64,000 nt of DNA from Syntrophales bacterium (GCA_023229765.1 JALNYO010000011.1:1-64000); one strand, 5' to 3'; shown: positions 8,012 through 17,576, numbered from the stretch's first letter. The notes: generated from the sequence alone by a model not told the origin. Translations and numbers: made by a program.

Positions 8012-9988
8012 ATGCACTCATTTATCCTGAATGAAATCTTGGTCATAATCCTCCTCTCCGTCGTCGTGCTTTATCTGTGTCATCGCCTGCGTCTGCCGCT
8101 CATCGTCGGCTTCCTGTTGACCGGGGTGATTGCCGGGCCGCACGGCTTCGGGCTGGTCCGGGAGATAGCGGCGGTCAAGACGCTTGCCGAAATCGGCGTG
8201 GTGTTGCTGATGTTTACGATTGGCATGGAATTTTCACTGCGGAGCCTTTTGCGGATCAGAAAAACCGTCCTGCTCGGGGGGTCGCTGCAGCTTGCCCTGA
8301 CGATTCTGGCCGGTTTCGGAGTGGCAAGATTTTTCGGCTTCGCTGCCAAAGAGGCGATTTTTGCCGGGTTTCTCCTTTCCCTGAGCAGCACGGCAATCGT
8401 CCTGAAAACCCTCCAGGATCGCGCTGAGATGGAATCCCCGCACGGCAACACGGCGCTGGGCATCCTTATCTTCCAGGATATGGCGGCGATTCCGATGATG
8501 CTGCTGGTTCCGCTGCTGGCAGGTTCTTTTCAGGGCGGTGGCGCGCCGCTGCTGCTTTTGGCAAAGGCCGTCGGGATTGTCCTGCTCGTCCCGGTCATGT
8601 CCAAATGGGTCGCGCCCCGGATATTTTTCAGCATCGCCAAGACCAAAAGCCGAGAACTCTTTCTGATCACCACGATCGCTCTGTTCATGGCGGTAGCCTG
8701 GCTGACCTACACGGCGGGGCTCTCGCTCGCGCTGGGCTCTTTTCTCGCGGGGCTGATAATCTCCGAATCGGAGTACAGCCATCAGGCGCTGGGCGATATC
8801 CTGCCCTTTCGCGACGTCTTCACCAGCTTCTTTTTCGTCTCGATCGGCATGCTGCTCGACGTCGGCTTTTTCCTGAGGCATCCCGTTTCGTTGACGCTGG
8901 CGGCGTTCGCCATTTTGGCAATAAAAGCTACTACTGCGAGCATTGCGGCGTTCTTTTCCGGCCTGCCGCTGCGAACCGCCCTGGTCGCGGGCATGGCGCT
9001 TGCCCAAGTCGGAGAATTTTCCTTTATCCTGTCAGAAACGGGCGTGCCCTTTGGCCTCGTTGCCGGCGATATCTACCAGGCGTTCTTGGCGGTTTCGATA
9101 CTGACGATGATGGCGACCCCCTCCCTGATCGCCCTGGCGCCTGCCGTGGCCCGTGCCATAGTTAAACAGCCGCTGCCCCGCCGCCTGAAACAGGGAATGG
9201 CCCCCAAAAAACAGGAGGCGCCGTCCAAGCTGGAAAATCACCTGCTCATCGTCGGGTTTGGCCTGAACGGAAAAAACCTCGCCCGCGCCGCCCGAATTGC
9301 CGGCATTCCGTATATGATTCTGGAAATGAACCCCGCCTTTGTCCGCAGTGAAAAGGCGAAGGGGGAACCGATTTATTTTGGAGACGCAACGCAGGAGGCA
9401 ATCCTGCTGCACGCAAATATCCGGCAGGCCCGCAGCCTGGTCGTGGTTATCAACGACCGGGCTGCGGTGCGAAGAGTCACCGAGCTCGCCCGCCGCCTGA
9501 ATCCGGAAATGTACATTCTGGTACGAACAAGATATATATCTGAAATCAATGATCTTTTGAAAATAGGGGCCAATGAAGTGATCCCCGAAGAGTTTGAAAC
9601 CTCCGTCGAAATCTTCAGCCGGGTGCTCACCAAATATTTTGTCCCTAAGGATGACATTGAAAAACTGATCACGGAGATTCGTGCGGACGGATATGAAATG
9701 CTCCGTTCCCTTTCCCACAACGCCCAGCCGTCCTGCACGATGGACGGCTGCCTGCCGGATTTGGAGATATCCTCATTCCGGATCGCGGAAGGCGCCTCCA
9801 TCATCGGGCAAACCCTTCAGGAAACGGCACTGCGGAAAAAATACGGCGTGACGCTGCTGGTCGTCAACCGTTCTTCCCAGATAATCTCCAATCCTTCCGC
9901 TGACTTTGAATTCGCCGCGGGCGATGTCCTCTTTCTGGTCGGAGAAGCAAAAAAGATTCAGGAAATAAGGGAAGCATTAAACAGTTGA
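8012..9988 (+). CDS. Kef/YbaL-type monovalent cation:proton antiporter (CPA2)
   Basis: A 658-residue membrane protein. Residues 1 to about 385 form the 12-helix Na+/H+-exchanger domain of the CPA2 family (GFLLTGVIAGPHGFG, LSSTAIVLKTL, FQDMAAIPMMLLVPLLAG). A cytosolic TrkA-N/KTN Rossmann domain follows, with nucleotide-binding GFGLNG at about residue 416, and a TrkA-C domain ends the protein. Such proteins expel K+ in exchange for H+ under control of bound nucleotides or thiols. No KefF/KefG ancillary gene is adjacent. The start at 8012 has only a weak ribosome-binding site. The upstream region holds hairpins and repeats that may affect expression. K+ as substrate is inferred from the family. 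Confidence 0.92.
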   Translation: MHSFILNEILVIILLSVVVLYLCHRLRLPLIVGFLLTGVIAGPHGFGLVREIAAVKTLAEIGVVLLMFTIGMEFSLRSLLRIRKTVLLGGSLQLALTILAGFGVARFFGFAAKEAIFAGFLLSLSSTAIVLKTLQDRAEMESPHGNTALGILIFQDMAAIPMMLLVPLLAGSFQGGGAPLLLLAKAVGIVLLVPVMSKWVAPRIFFSIAKTKSRELFLITTIALFMAVAWLTYTAGLSLALGSFLAGLIISESEYSHQALGDILPFRDVFTSFFFVSIGMLLDVGFFLRHPVSLTLAAFAILAIKATTASIAAFFSGLPLRTALVAGMALAQVGEFSFILSETGVPFGLVAGDIYQAFLAVSILTMMATPSLIALAPAVARAIVKQPLPRRLKQGMAPKKQEAPSKLENHLLIVGFGLNGKNLARAARIAGIPYMILEMNPAFVRSEKAKGEPIYFGDATQEAILLHANIRQARSLVVVINDRAAVRRVTELARRLNPEMYILVRTRYISEINDLLKIGANEVIPEEFETSVEIFSRVLTKYFVPKDDIEKLITEIRADGYEMLRSLSHNAQPSCTMDGCLPDLEISSFRIAEGASIIGQTLQETALRKKYGVTLLVVNRSSQIISNPSADFEFAAGDVLFLVGEAKKIQEIREALNS

Positions 9989-10032
9989 AAGAGAACCAGT
10001 GAGGGGATAGCCGGTTTGCCGCCTCAATATTC

Positions 10033-10061
10033 TTGACAGACAAAATAAAGTCTGCCTATAC
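10033..10061 (+). promoter_or_regulatory. Sigma-70-type promoter for the DctPQM operon
   Basis: TTGACA at 10033-10038, then a 17-base spacer and CTATAC at 10056-10061 (or TATACG one base on). It is about 65 bases upstream of the start codon, and a strong GAGGAGG ribosome-binding site follows at 10112-10118. Confidence 0.5.
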
Positions 10062-10123
10062 GAACCTCCCTCGTCTTGCGTGGGGGTTTTACACCATAAC
10101 AATGACTTATAGAGGAGGAATTG

Positions 10124-11095
10124 ATGAAAAGCGCTATCGTTACGCTGCTTTGCTTAGGCTGCCTGATTGGTGTTTTTGCCGGACAGGGTGAAGCCCAGAC
10201 CGTGATCAACATTGCCACGGTCACCAACCCGGCCTTTGTCCACAACTATGCGGCGAAGTGGTTTGAGGAAGAATTGGAGAAGGCCCTTCCTGGCAAGTAC
10301 AAGGTTGTGCTCCACCACTCCGGGGCGCTGGGCTCTGAAACCCAGGTACTTCAGCAGATCCAATTGGGCACTACGCAAATGTCTGTCTGCACGACCGGGC
10401 CAGTCGAGACTTTTGTTCCCGAAATCAAGGCCCTGGAGATGCCCTTTGTGTTTACATCCTATCAGGCCGCCGATAGCGCCTTGGACGGGCCAATCGGCAA
10501 GTACCTCACCGGACGGTTTGAAAAGGCGGGGTTTTTCCCGCTGCATTTTCTCGACAATGGCTTTCGCAATGTCACCAATTCCCGACGTCCGGTCAAAACA
10601 CCCGCTGATTTGAAAGGGTTGAAAATCCGCACGATGGAATCGCCGACCCATCTGGCCATCTGGAGGGCGATCGGTGCAAACCCGACTCCGATGGCCTGGC
10701 CGATCTTTACAGCCTTGCAGCAGGGAGTCATTGACGGACAGGAAAATCCCATTGCCGTTATCCACGCCGCCAAGCTGATCGAAGCCGGGCAGAAATATCT
10801 GACTATTACCCGCCATGTTTATTCGGCGTTGGTGTTTGTTGCGAACAAAAATTTTATGGACAGTCTGCCGGCGGCTGACCGGAAAATCGTGATGGCCGCC
10901 GCCCGCACGGCAAGCCTGAAGGGGCGTGCCTTTATCCGCGAAAATGAGGCCAAGCAGTTGGCCGAACTGAAGGCGGCAGGAATGCAGGTCGAGGAGAAAC
11001 CGGATATCGCGGCCTTCCGCAAGGCAACGGCGCCGGTAATCGATGCAACGACCGGCGAGACGAAAAAACTGATCCAGGAAATACGTAAAATTTAA
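10124..11095 (+). CDS. dctP: TRAP transporter solute-binding protein, DctP family
   Basis: A 323-residue periplasmic binding protein with an N-terminal signal peptide (cleavage probably after GEAQ). DctP-family features are present: HNYAAKWFEEELEKALPGKYKV, the substrate-arginine region LKGLKIRTMESPTH, and QQGVIDGQENP. It captures an organic acid and delivers it to the DctQM permease. The ligand cannot be told from sequence. The ATG at 10124 is preferred over the overlapping TTG three bases earlier because AGAGGAGGAA is well spaced from it. First gene of a three-gene operon. Confidence 0.93.
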   Translation: MKSAIVTLLCLGCLIGVFAGQGEAQTVINIATVTNPAFVHNYAAKWFEEELEKALPGKYKVVLHHSGALGSETQVLQQIQLGTTQMSVCTTGPVETFVPEIKALEMPFVFTSYQAADSALDGPIGKYLTGRFEKAGFFPLHFLDNGFRNVTNSRRPVKTPADLKGLKIRTMESPTHLAIWRAIGANPTPMAWPIFTALQQGVIDGQENPIAVIHAAKLIEAGQKYLTITRHVYSALVFVANKNFMDSLPAADRKIVMAAARTASLKGRAFIRENEAKQLAELKAAGMQVEEKPDIAAFRKATAPVIDATTGETKKLIQEIRKI

Positions 11096-11113
11096 AAGTA
11101 GTTGAATATATAA

Positions 11114-11599
11114 ATGGGTATTGCCGACTTCATAAATGTAACCAGCCGTGCGCTCAACAGGGCAGTCGAAAGGGTGCTGATGCTGCTCGGCGTTGCCATC
11201 GGGATGATTCTTTTTTGCCAGGTATTTTTTCGCTACCTGGGCGCCTCGCTGGGTTGGTCGGAGGAGGTAAGCCGGCATTTGCTGGTCGCCATTACCTTTT
11301 TGGGGGGGACATCTGCCTATAAACACTCTAATTTCATTGGTCTTTCCGGGATAGGTGGGCTGCTGGGAACGAAACTCCAGGGATTCATTGCCGGGGCGCT
11401 CCAGGCGCTGACGCTTACATGCTTCGGCGTCATCGCCTGGTTCGGCATCGCCTGCACACTTAATGCAAGCGCGCAGACCACATCCTCCCTGCAGATTCCG
11501 ATGTCCATACCGTTTGCCGTCATTCCCCTTGCCGCAATAATCCTGGTAATCCATGTGCTGGCAGATATGACCAACCCCGCCCGGCGGAGTCTCCCATGA
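11114..11599 (+). CDS. dctQ: TRAP transporter small permease, DctQ family
   Basis: A 161-residue inner-membrane protein with four predicted helices and the DctQ-type motif FRYLGASLGWSEEVSRHLLV near residue 40. It bridges the binding protein and the large DctM subunit. It begins 18 bases after dctP, and its stop overlaps the dctM start (ATGA), so the three genes are one operon. Confidence 0.9.
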   Translation: MGIADFINVTSRALNRAVERVLMLLGVAIGMILFCQVFFRYLGASLGWSEEVSRHLLVAITFLGGTSAYKHSNFIGLSGIGGLLGTKLQGFIAGALQALTLTCFGVIAWFGIACTLNASAQTTSSLQIPMSIPFAVIPLAAIILVIHVLADMTNPARRSLP

Positions 11600-12900
11600 T
11601 CGTTGCGCTGCTCTTTGCCCTGCTTTTTTTTCTCATCCTCATTGGGTTGCCGATAGCTCTGTCGATCGGAATTCCGGCGATCGCCATAATGCTGACGCCG
11701 GGGGTATTCCCTCAAGGCGTCACTACCTCGGCGTTGGGACAAACCATTATCCAGTTGCTCTTCTCTGGGGTGGATTCCTTTGATCTTCTGGCGATCCCGC
11801 TGTTTATGATGGCCGGCGCCATCATGGAAAAAGGCGGCATTTCAAGGCAACTGATTGATTTTTCCGATAGCCTTGTTGGGTGGGTTCCAGGCGGGCTTGC
11901 GTGCGCCTGCATTGTCGCCTCCATGTTTTTTGCGGGAATTTCCGGTTCCGCGGCTGCCGATACGGCGGCTATCGGCGCAGTTATTATCCCGGCAATGATC
12001 AAGCAGGGCTACCCCCCCGCGCTTGCCGGCGCAGTGGTCGCTGCGGGCGGTTCCATCGGGGTGATCATCCCCCCATCCATTCCGATGGTTATCTACGGTT
12101 TTCTGACCAATGAGTCGATTGCCAAACTCTTTGCCGGCGGTCTGATCGTGGGAATACTGTTCGGTCTGTCGTTCATGGCGGTGATAATCTGGCTCTCCCT
12201 GAGACACAACTACGGGACTTGGCGGCCCTTTTCCATCCGCGGGGTCTGGAAAAGCTTCAGAGAGGCCAAATGGGCACTGGGGGCGCCGGTAATTGTGCTC
12301 GGGGGAATACTCACCGGCGTCGTCACCGTTACTGAAGCGGCAGCGCTTGCCTTGTTCTATGCCCTGCTTGTCAGCCTGGCTTTCAATCGGGAGATAAAAT
12401 GGCGGGATTTGCCGCCGCTGATTGTGCGCTCTCAGATCACGGCGGCGACAATCCTCTTTATCATTTCCATGGCCAGGGTCTTCACGTGGCTTGTCGCTAT
12501 GCAGCAGACAAGCCAACATCTCGGAGCCGCAATCCTTGGTATGGGTCTGCCGCCGTGGGGGGTGCTAATACTGGTAATGGCAGGGCTGCTTCTGGTAGGG
12601 TGCGTCGTGGAAACGACGGCAGCGCTGATCCTGCTGGTTCCTGTCCTTGCCCCTCTCATGACGCAGATGGGGATCGACCCTGTACAATTCGGGGTACTGG
12701 TGGTGATAAATCTGGCAATAGGAATGCTTACCCCGCCGGTAGGAATTTGTCTTTTTGTAAGCTGCGGGATCTCCGGAGTTTCCCTGGGGGACATCTCGCG
12801 GGCGGCAGCGCCCTTTATATTTGCCGCCTTAACGGTGCTGCTGATTGCCAGTGCGTGGCCCCCCCTGACTGTCTGGCTGCCCTCACTGCTTTACAGGTAG
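11596..12900 (+). CDS. dctM: TRAP transporter large permease, DctM family
   Basis: A 434-residue, roughly 12-helix membrane protein carrying the transport pathway, driven by a Na+ or H+ gradient. Typical DctM segments are visible: FDLLAIPLFMMAGAIMEKGGI, FFAGISGSAAADTAAIG, GGSIGVIIPPSIPMVIYG and LTPPVGICLF. Length is normal. It ends 9 bases from the oppositely oriented dehydratase gene, with no obvious terminator between. Function by family; ligand unknown. Confidence 0.93.
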   Translation: MIVALLFALLFFLILIGLPIALSIGIPAIAIMLTPGVFPQGVTTSALGQTIIQLLFSGVDSFDLLAIPLFMMAGAIMEKGGISRQLIDFSDSLVGWVPGGLACACIVASMFFAGISGSAAADTAAIGAVIIPAMIKQGYPPALAGAVVAAGGSIGVIIPPSIPMVIYGFLTNESIAKLFAGGLIVGILFGLSFMAVIIWLSLRHNYGTWRPFSIRGVWKSFREAKWALGAPVIVLGGILTGVVTVTEAAALALFYALLVSLAFNREIKWRDLPPLIVRSQITAATILFIISMARVFTWLVAMQQTSQHLGAAILGMGLPPWGVLILVMAGLLLVGCVVETTAALILLVPVLAPLMTQMGIDPVQFGVLVVINLAIGMLTPPVGICLFVSCGISGVSLGDISRAAAPFIFAALTVLLIASAWPPLTVWLPSLLYR

Positions 12901-12909
12901 AGGGAAACT

Positions 12910-14142
12910 TTATTTCTTTCCTTGTAAAACCTCGATGAAGGCCTCGATCCGCGTTTCCACCTGGCTCTCGGAAAAATTCCGCTCATCCACCATGTCCGCC
13001 TCAATCATCAAGGTGGGAATACCCATTTTCTCGCCTACGATCCGCTGGATATCGTACTGGCCGAAGGAGTAGGGCTTGCAGCTCCGGTTGGAATGCATGA
13101 CGATTCCATCCACATTGTATTTTTCGGCCATCGCGATTACCTGCTCCGCCATCTGATCAACGCCGATATTCAGATATATCCGGCTGTAGCCTTCGGCCAT
13201 TGTATCAATAAAATCGTCTTCTTTTATATACTTCATCGAGCCGCACCAAGCGGTGGTGTAGGTATCTGCGACCAGACACGCGCCGGCAGAGGCGAATTTT
13301 TCAGAAAGCCATTTCATCCGGTACCAGATCGGGAGGTTATCCCAGAGGAGGCGGTATTGTTCGTCGGCTACCGCGCCGATCTGCTGCGCTACGCGCTCCT
13401 GCATCTCCTCAAGCAGGATTTTGTAGTAATCTACCGTCTGCCTTGTTCCCCGAAGCGTTACGATCAGGGCCAGATGAAAAAAGGCGTCAAAGGCGCTCAG
13501 AGGCGACGGACGATTCACCGCCGTATCGAGCACGGCCTGCCAGAGGCGCTGCCCCTCCAGTGAGAGCTTTCCCACCTCCCGCATCCGGTCGTAATTGAAT
13601 TTTTTCGCGGTCGCATTTTCCAAAAACTCTATATATTCAAGTATCTGACGTTTTACATATTTCTTTGCCTCTGCGGAGAAGCCGACATGGGTAAAGGGGG
13701 TATCGAGGATAAACAGCGGAATATTGAAATAGCGGGCCTGCACCTCATACCACTTCAGAACAGTGCCGCAGATGTTGTTGCAGCAAACCAGCATATCCGG
13801 CTTGGGCAGTCCGCCGATCGGCCCGCCATTGACCGGGGCGCAACCGATATCGGAACGGGCGTAGGAACACAGATCGCTTGAATAGCCCATCTCCTCCGCC
13901 TTCCGGCAGAGATCAACGCCCATCTTACTGGCCCCGATCATCGCCCCGTGGTTCTCCGGATAAACCGGAATGATGTCCATCGCGATCAGCGGCTCCACCG
14001 GGCCGCCGCTTGTGATCCAGGCGACCTTTTTGCCGGTCTGTCCGGCGGTTTTCGCGTCGATGTAGTAGGAGGTCATGATCTCCTTCATCTTCGCCGCCGC
14101 CTTGATCTTTCTTCTCTCTTTGCCCTCGTCTTTCTCCGCCAC
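12910..14142 (-). CDS. 2-hydroxyacyl-CoA dehydratase/benzoyl-CoA reductase-type subunit (BcrB/HgdA-like)
   Basis: A 410-residue member of the HGD-D family. Visible hallmarks are VAWITSGGPVEPLIAMDIIPVYPENHGAM, DLCSYARSDIG (Cys, cluster ligand candidate), LVCCNNICGT, and a C-terminal MHSNRSCKPYS region. These Cys residues probably hold a [4Fe-4S] cluster for one-electron chemistry on an acyl-CoA. The start is GTG at 14142 with GGGAGAGACGAA upstream. It follows the second subunit gene by 13 bases, forming a heterodimer pair. The ATP-driven activator (HgdC/BcrAD) is not in the window and must be elsewhere. Whether the substrate is a 2-hydroxyacyl-CoA, an aromatic acyl-CoA or something else cannot be decided. 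Confidence 0.82.
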   Translation of the reverse strand: MAEKDEGKERRKIKAAAKMKEIMTSYYIDAKTAGQTGKKVAWITSGGPVEPLIAMDIIPVYPENHGAMIGASKMGVDLCRKAEEMGYSSDLCSYARSDIGCAPVNGGPIGGLPKPDMLVCCNNICGTVLKWYEVQARYFNIPLFILDTPFTHVGFSAEAKKYVKRQILEYIEFLENATAKKFNYDRMREVGKLSLEGQRLWQAVLDTAVNRPSPLSAFDAFFHLALIVTLRGTRQTVDYYKILLEEMQERVAQQIGAVADEQYRLLWDNLPIWYRMKWLSEKFASAGACLVADTYTTAWCGSMKYIKEDDFIDTMAEGYSRIYLNIGVDQMAEQVIAMAEKYNVDGIVMHSNRSCKPYSFGQYDIQRIVGEKMGIPTLMIEADMVDERNFSESQVETRIEAFIEVLQGKK

Positions 14143-14155
14143 TTCGTCTCTCCCG

Positions 14156-15283
14156 CTAAATCATTTCGATGAACGCCTCAATCCTTGTTTGCAACTGCCC
14201 GCCCGCCTGAAGTGGGTCATCCACCTCGACCATCAAACTGGGAATGCCTGCTTTTTCCAATACTTGTTGCAGATAAGGATAATCGAAGGCATGGGGATCG
14301 CAGAATTTCAGAAAAAAGAAAATCACCCCCTGCGCCCGTTTTTCCAAAACCATCTCCACCAGACGCTCCCCCCGATCGGCTATTCCCGCATGCTTTGCCG
14401 GGCAGACAATTCTCTTCAGGTACCTGTCGGCGATCGCCATGAGCGGGTCCGGATTGTCCTCATCGACAAGACCGTTAAAATAGCGGAACCCGGTACAGAG
14501 GTCGTCGCCTGCAACAGCGCCGCCGGCTTCCTCAATGATATTGTATATATCCGGATAATTGCATACGCCCCCTTCCAGAAAAATCCGCTTTGGCGGGGGG
14601 GCGCCAGCGTCGGGGGCCTCACGGCTGCCAGAGGATAGTTGAACCACGGTACCCTCAACAAGGTCCGCGAGCCGTGCCTTGTCCATCATCATCGCCGCAC
14701 GGTTAAGTATATATAATTCTTCTCCATTTATAATGGAAGGATTCTCATTGATCAGTTCGTAGATTCGGGTGAACGCCTTGCGGATCCGGTTCATAGCGCT
14801 GATCGCTTTACGCAGGTCATTATCTGCAATCTCCACCCCGAGTTTTGCCCCCAAATCCTCCCTAAAGGTTTGCAAAACATCCCGGAAATATCTGCGGGCG
14901 CTTTCGGTATTCAGTTTCGCCGGCAGAATCAGATCCAAATGAAAAACACCGCCCCTGTTGATCCGGCAGATATCCGAGAGCCGCTGCATCGTATCGCAAG
15001 TATGCGCAAAAACAATCCCTTCCAAAAAATCGAGCCTTTCGGACAGTGCGTCTTCCAGCACTCCCCTGGCCAGAGAACAGCAATAGGACTGAAGATGAGC
15101 GTCGGCCAGGCGCGACTTCTGACCGGAGCCGAAAAGACGAAACGGGTGCGCCCCGGCGGCAATTATTATCTCTTCCGGCGTATATGAACATAAAGTGCCG
15201 ACAATCTTCTTTTCAGCTTTCAGTTTTTCGGCATAACCATATGGGTCTTTTGCAATAAGGGGAAGCTCTTCGCTTAGCTTCAT
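14156..15283 (-). CDS. 2-hydroxyacyl-CoA dehydratase/benzoyl-CoA reductase-type subunit (BcrC/HgdB-like)
   Basis: A 375-residue partner of the downstream subunit. GTLCSYTPEEIIIAAGAHPFRLFG at about residues 30-53, the double-Cys SYCCSLARG, and FAHTCDTMQRLSDICR are typical of the HgdB/BcrC side of this family and give cluster-ligand cysteines. The ATG at 15283 has GAAGGAGG well placed; an in-frame TTG three bases earlier is less likely. It is the first gene of the pair. The two subunits resemble each other (EEIIIAAGAHP here, VEPLIAMDIIP there), as in the known heterodimers. Confidence 0.82.
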   Translation of the reverse strand: MKLSEELPLIAKDPYGYAEKLKAEKKIVGTLCSYTPEEIIIAAGAHPFRLFGSGQKSRLADAHLQSYCCSLARGVLEDALSERLDFLEGIVFAHTCDTMQRLSDICRINRGGVFHLDLILPAKLNTESARRYFRDVLQTFREDLGAKLGVEIADNDLRKAISAMNRIRKAFTRIYELINENPSIINGEELYILNRAAMMMDKARLADLVEGTVVQLSSGSREAPDAGAPPPKRIFLEGGVCNYPDIYNIIEEAGGAVAGDDLCTGFRYFNGLVDEDNPDPLMAIADRYLKRIVCPAKHAGIADRGERLVEMVLEKRAQGVIFFFLKFCDPHAFDYPYLQQVLEKAGIPSLMVEVDDPLQAGGQLQTRIEAFIEMI

Positions 15284-15362
15284 CAATGCCTCCTTCAGAG
15301 CCTATTAACATTGCGCCGCGTTGCGGCTCGTTCATTGGTTGTTGACATTGCACCGGCTATCT

Positions 15363-16118
15363 TTACATTTTTGTAAGAATTTCAACGCCCTGTTCGGTAA
15401 CAAGCACGGTATGCTCAAACTGGGCGCTCAGACTGCCGTCTTTTGTCGTCACCGTCCAGCCGTCTTCCCGGGAGGTGACAACCTCGTAAGATTTCCCCAT
15501 ATTGATCATCGGTTCGACAGTAAAGGTCATCCCCGGCCGCAGCCGCACCGCATCTTCCTTGGTGTAGTGATGATGCACATAGGGCTCTTCGTGAAAATCC
15601 CTGCCAATGCCATGACCGCCATAATCGCGGACGATGCTGTAGCCGAACTTGGAGATATATTTTTCAATCGCCCGGCCGACCTCGTAGAGAAACTTCCCTG
15701 GCTTGATCTCGTCTATTCCCCGATACATGGCATTCTCCGTGCGGGAAACAAGATTCTTCGCCTCTTCCCCCCCGTCGCCGACCACATAGGTTCGTGAAGA
15801 GTCCCCGAAATAGCCGTCGAGAATGACGGTAACATCGACATTAACGATATCCCCGTTCTTAAGTATCTCTTTTTCAGAGGGAATTCCATGACATACCACA
15901 TTGTTGACTGAGGTGCAGATGCTCTTCGGAAAACCGTGATAATTCAGCGGCGCGGAAATCGCCCCGTGTTTTTGCGTATATTCCTCGCAAAGGTCATTCA
16001 GAAATAACGTGTTTACTCCATCTTTAATAAATGATTCTATATACTTGAGAATCTGGGCGGTCAGTTTCCCGGCCTTCCGCATTTTTTCGATTTCATCCCT
16101 GTTTTTAAGAATAATCAT
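15363..16118 (-). CDS. map: Methionine aminopeptidase type I
   Basis: A 251-residue cytosolic metalloprotease that removes the initiator Met from new proteins. The metal ligands are in DIVNVDVTVILDGYFGDSSRT (two Asp), GHGIGRDFHEEP (His), FTVEPMINMG (Glu) and AQFEHTVLVTE (Glu). The start at 16118 (MIILKNRDEIEKM) is chosen because it matches the family N-terminus. The longer open frame up to 16235 would add 39 residues unlike any MetAP. No N-terminal zinc-finger extension, as usual for bacterial type Ia. Confidence 0.95.
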   Translation of the reverse strand: MIILKNRDEIEKMRKAGKLTAQILKYIESFIKDGVNTLFLNDLCEEYTQKHGAISAPLNYHGFPKSICTSVNNVVCHGIPSEKEILKNGDIVNVDVTVILDGYFGDSSRTYVVGDGGEEAKNLVSRTENAMYRGIDEIKPGKFLYEVGRAIEKYISKFGYSIVRDYGGHGIGRDFHEEPYVHHHYTKEDAVRLRPGMTFTVEPMINMGKSYEVVTSREDGWTVTTKDGSLSAQFEHTVLVTEQGVEILTKM

Positions 16119-16313
16119 AAGCCCGCTCTTTATCCGATCGTTGAAAATGCATGCAAGTTGCTGTTTATTATGTATTTTACGTAAAATAAAGCCAGGACTG
16201 TTGCAACCCCCAGTCCCGCCGTTTTTGTAAACCATTTCCCGGAATATTAGTCAAGCCGTTTTAGCGGGCGGCAAGATCGGCAAGAAGGTCTTGATTGCGT
16301 GGCTGTTTTTTGA

Positions 16314-16342
16314 TTGACAGACAATTTCAATTTACCTATAGT
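16314..16342 (+). promoter_or_regulatory. Strong sigma-70-type promoter of the mla operon
   Basis: TTGACA at 16314-16319, a 17-base spacer, and TATAGT at 16337-16342. Transcription should begin near 16349. The -35 box is also the TTG that opens the longest possible mlaE reading frame, so that upstream start cannot be used from this promoter. Confidence 0.75.
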
Positions 16343-16385
16343 CGGCCGCGAAGGGGCTTTAATTGTCAAGAAACATTCCCGCTTA

Positions 16386-17555
16386 ATGCTCAATCATCCG
16401 GCTGCCATGAAAAACCGTCAGAAACAGCAGGCTCCGCATCAAATATCGCATCTGTTTGCCGACTCCCGGCTCGTCGTCCATTTGTCGGGGGAATTTGGGC
16501 TCAAAAACCTGTCTGTCTTTTCCGGTGAGATAAACAATCTGCTGGAAGGTACAGATGAAATTCAGGAAATAGAATTCGATTTTTCCCGCGTTTCTTATTT
16601 TGACAGCGCTGCCGCGCTGGCAATTTTAACTATTCGGAAAGATTCCGCGACAAGGGGCGTCAATGTCCGACTGGTCAATTTCCATGAGAAAATAGAGAGG
16701 ATTTTCGGCGTAATTGACCATAGCGTCTTGACTACCCCCCCCCTGAAGACAAGGGATAAAAGCGAAGGAATGATCACCCTGATCGGTGAAAATATTCTCG
16801 AATTAGTTCAGGATATCCAAGATTTCATTACCTTTTTTGGAGCATTGCTGGTTGCCGTGACTAATGCCGCTTTTCATCCCCGCTCCGTGCGCGCCAAAGA
16901 CGTCCTGTTTTATATGACGCAGGCCGGCGTCAACGGTCTGCCGATTGTCGGTTTGATCAACCTGCTGATCGGGCTCATCATTGCTTTCATGTCTTTCCTG
17001 CAACTGCGTCTGTTCGGCGCCAATGTTTACGTTCCGGCGCTTGTCAGTTTCGCAATGGTAAAGGAGCTGGGGCCGATCATGACGGCAATCCTGGTGGCTG
17101 GTCGTTCCGGCTCCGCGTTTGCCGCCGAAATCGGGACAATGGTCGTCAATGAAGAGGTGGACGCCCTGAAAACAATGGGTTTCGATCCAGTGGCATTCCT
17201 GGCCGTTCCAAAAGTTTTCGCCTTGATGATCGTGGTTCCCATCCTGACCCTGTATGCCGATCTTTTCGGCATCATCGGCGGCTTGACCGTCGGCGTCATC
17301 GGCCTTGACATGTCGTTTAATACGTATATTACACAATCACTGAATGCCGTCGGCGTTTTTGACGTCGTCACCAGCCTGATCAAGGCGGCGGTTTTCGCGG
17401 CGCTGATTGCCGGGATAGGCTGTCAGCGGGGGTTTCTGGCCCGTTCCGGCGCGCAGGATGTCGGCAAGTCCACAACCTCCGCGGTCGTTGCCGCCATCTT
17501 TATGATTGTGGTCACTGATTCGTTTTTTGCCATTGTGCTGTACTATCTAAGATAA
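16386..17555 (+). CDS. mlaE: STAS-MlaE fusion, ABC lipid-transport permease
   Basis: About 389 residues. Residues about 20-105 form a STAS domain (IEFDFSRVSYFDSAAALAIL), the role that MlaB plays as a separate protein in E. coli. The rest is the MlaE permease (GLPIVGLINLLIGLIIAFMSFLQL, AGRSGSAFAAEIGTM). It moves phospholipids between membranes together with MlaF and MlaD. The ATG at 16386 (or ATG 16407) is preferred over an in-frame TTG at 16314, which lies within the promoter. No convincing ribosome-binding site precedes either ATG, so the exact start is uncertain. First gene of a four-gene operon. Confidence 0.9.
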   Translation: MLNHPAAMKNRQKQQAPHQISHLFADSRLVVHLSGEFGLKNLSVFSGEINNLLEGTDEIQEIEFDFSRVSYFDSAAALAILTIRKDSATRGVNVRLVNFHEKIERIFGVIDHSVLTTPPLKTRDKSEGMITLIGENILELVQDIQDFITFFGALLVAVTNAAFHPRSVRAKDVLFYMTQAGVNGLPIVGLINLLIGLIIAFMSFLQLRLFGANVYVPALVSFAMVKELGPIMTAILVAGRSGSAFAAEIGTMVVNEEVDALKTMGFDPVAFLAVPKVFALMIVVPILTLYADLFGIIGGLTVGVIGLDMSFNTYITQSLNAVGVFDVVTSLIKAAVFAALIAGIGCQRGFLARSGAQDVGKSTTSAVVAAIFMIVVTDSFFAIVLYYLR

Positions 17556-17576
17556 TTGTTTGCGGAAGGAGCCGCC

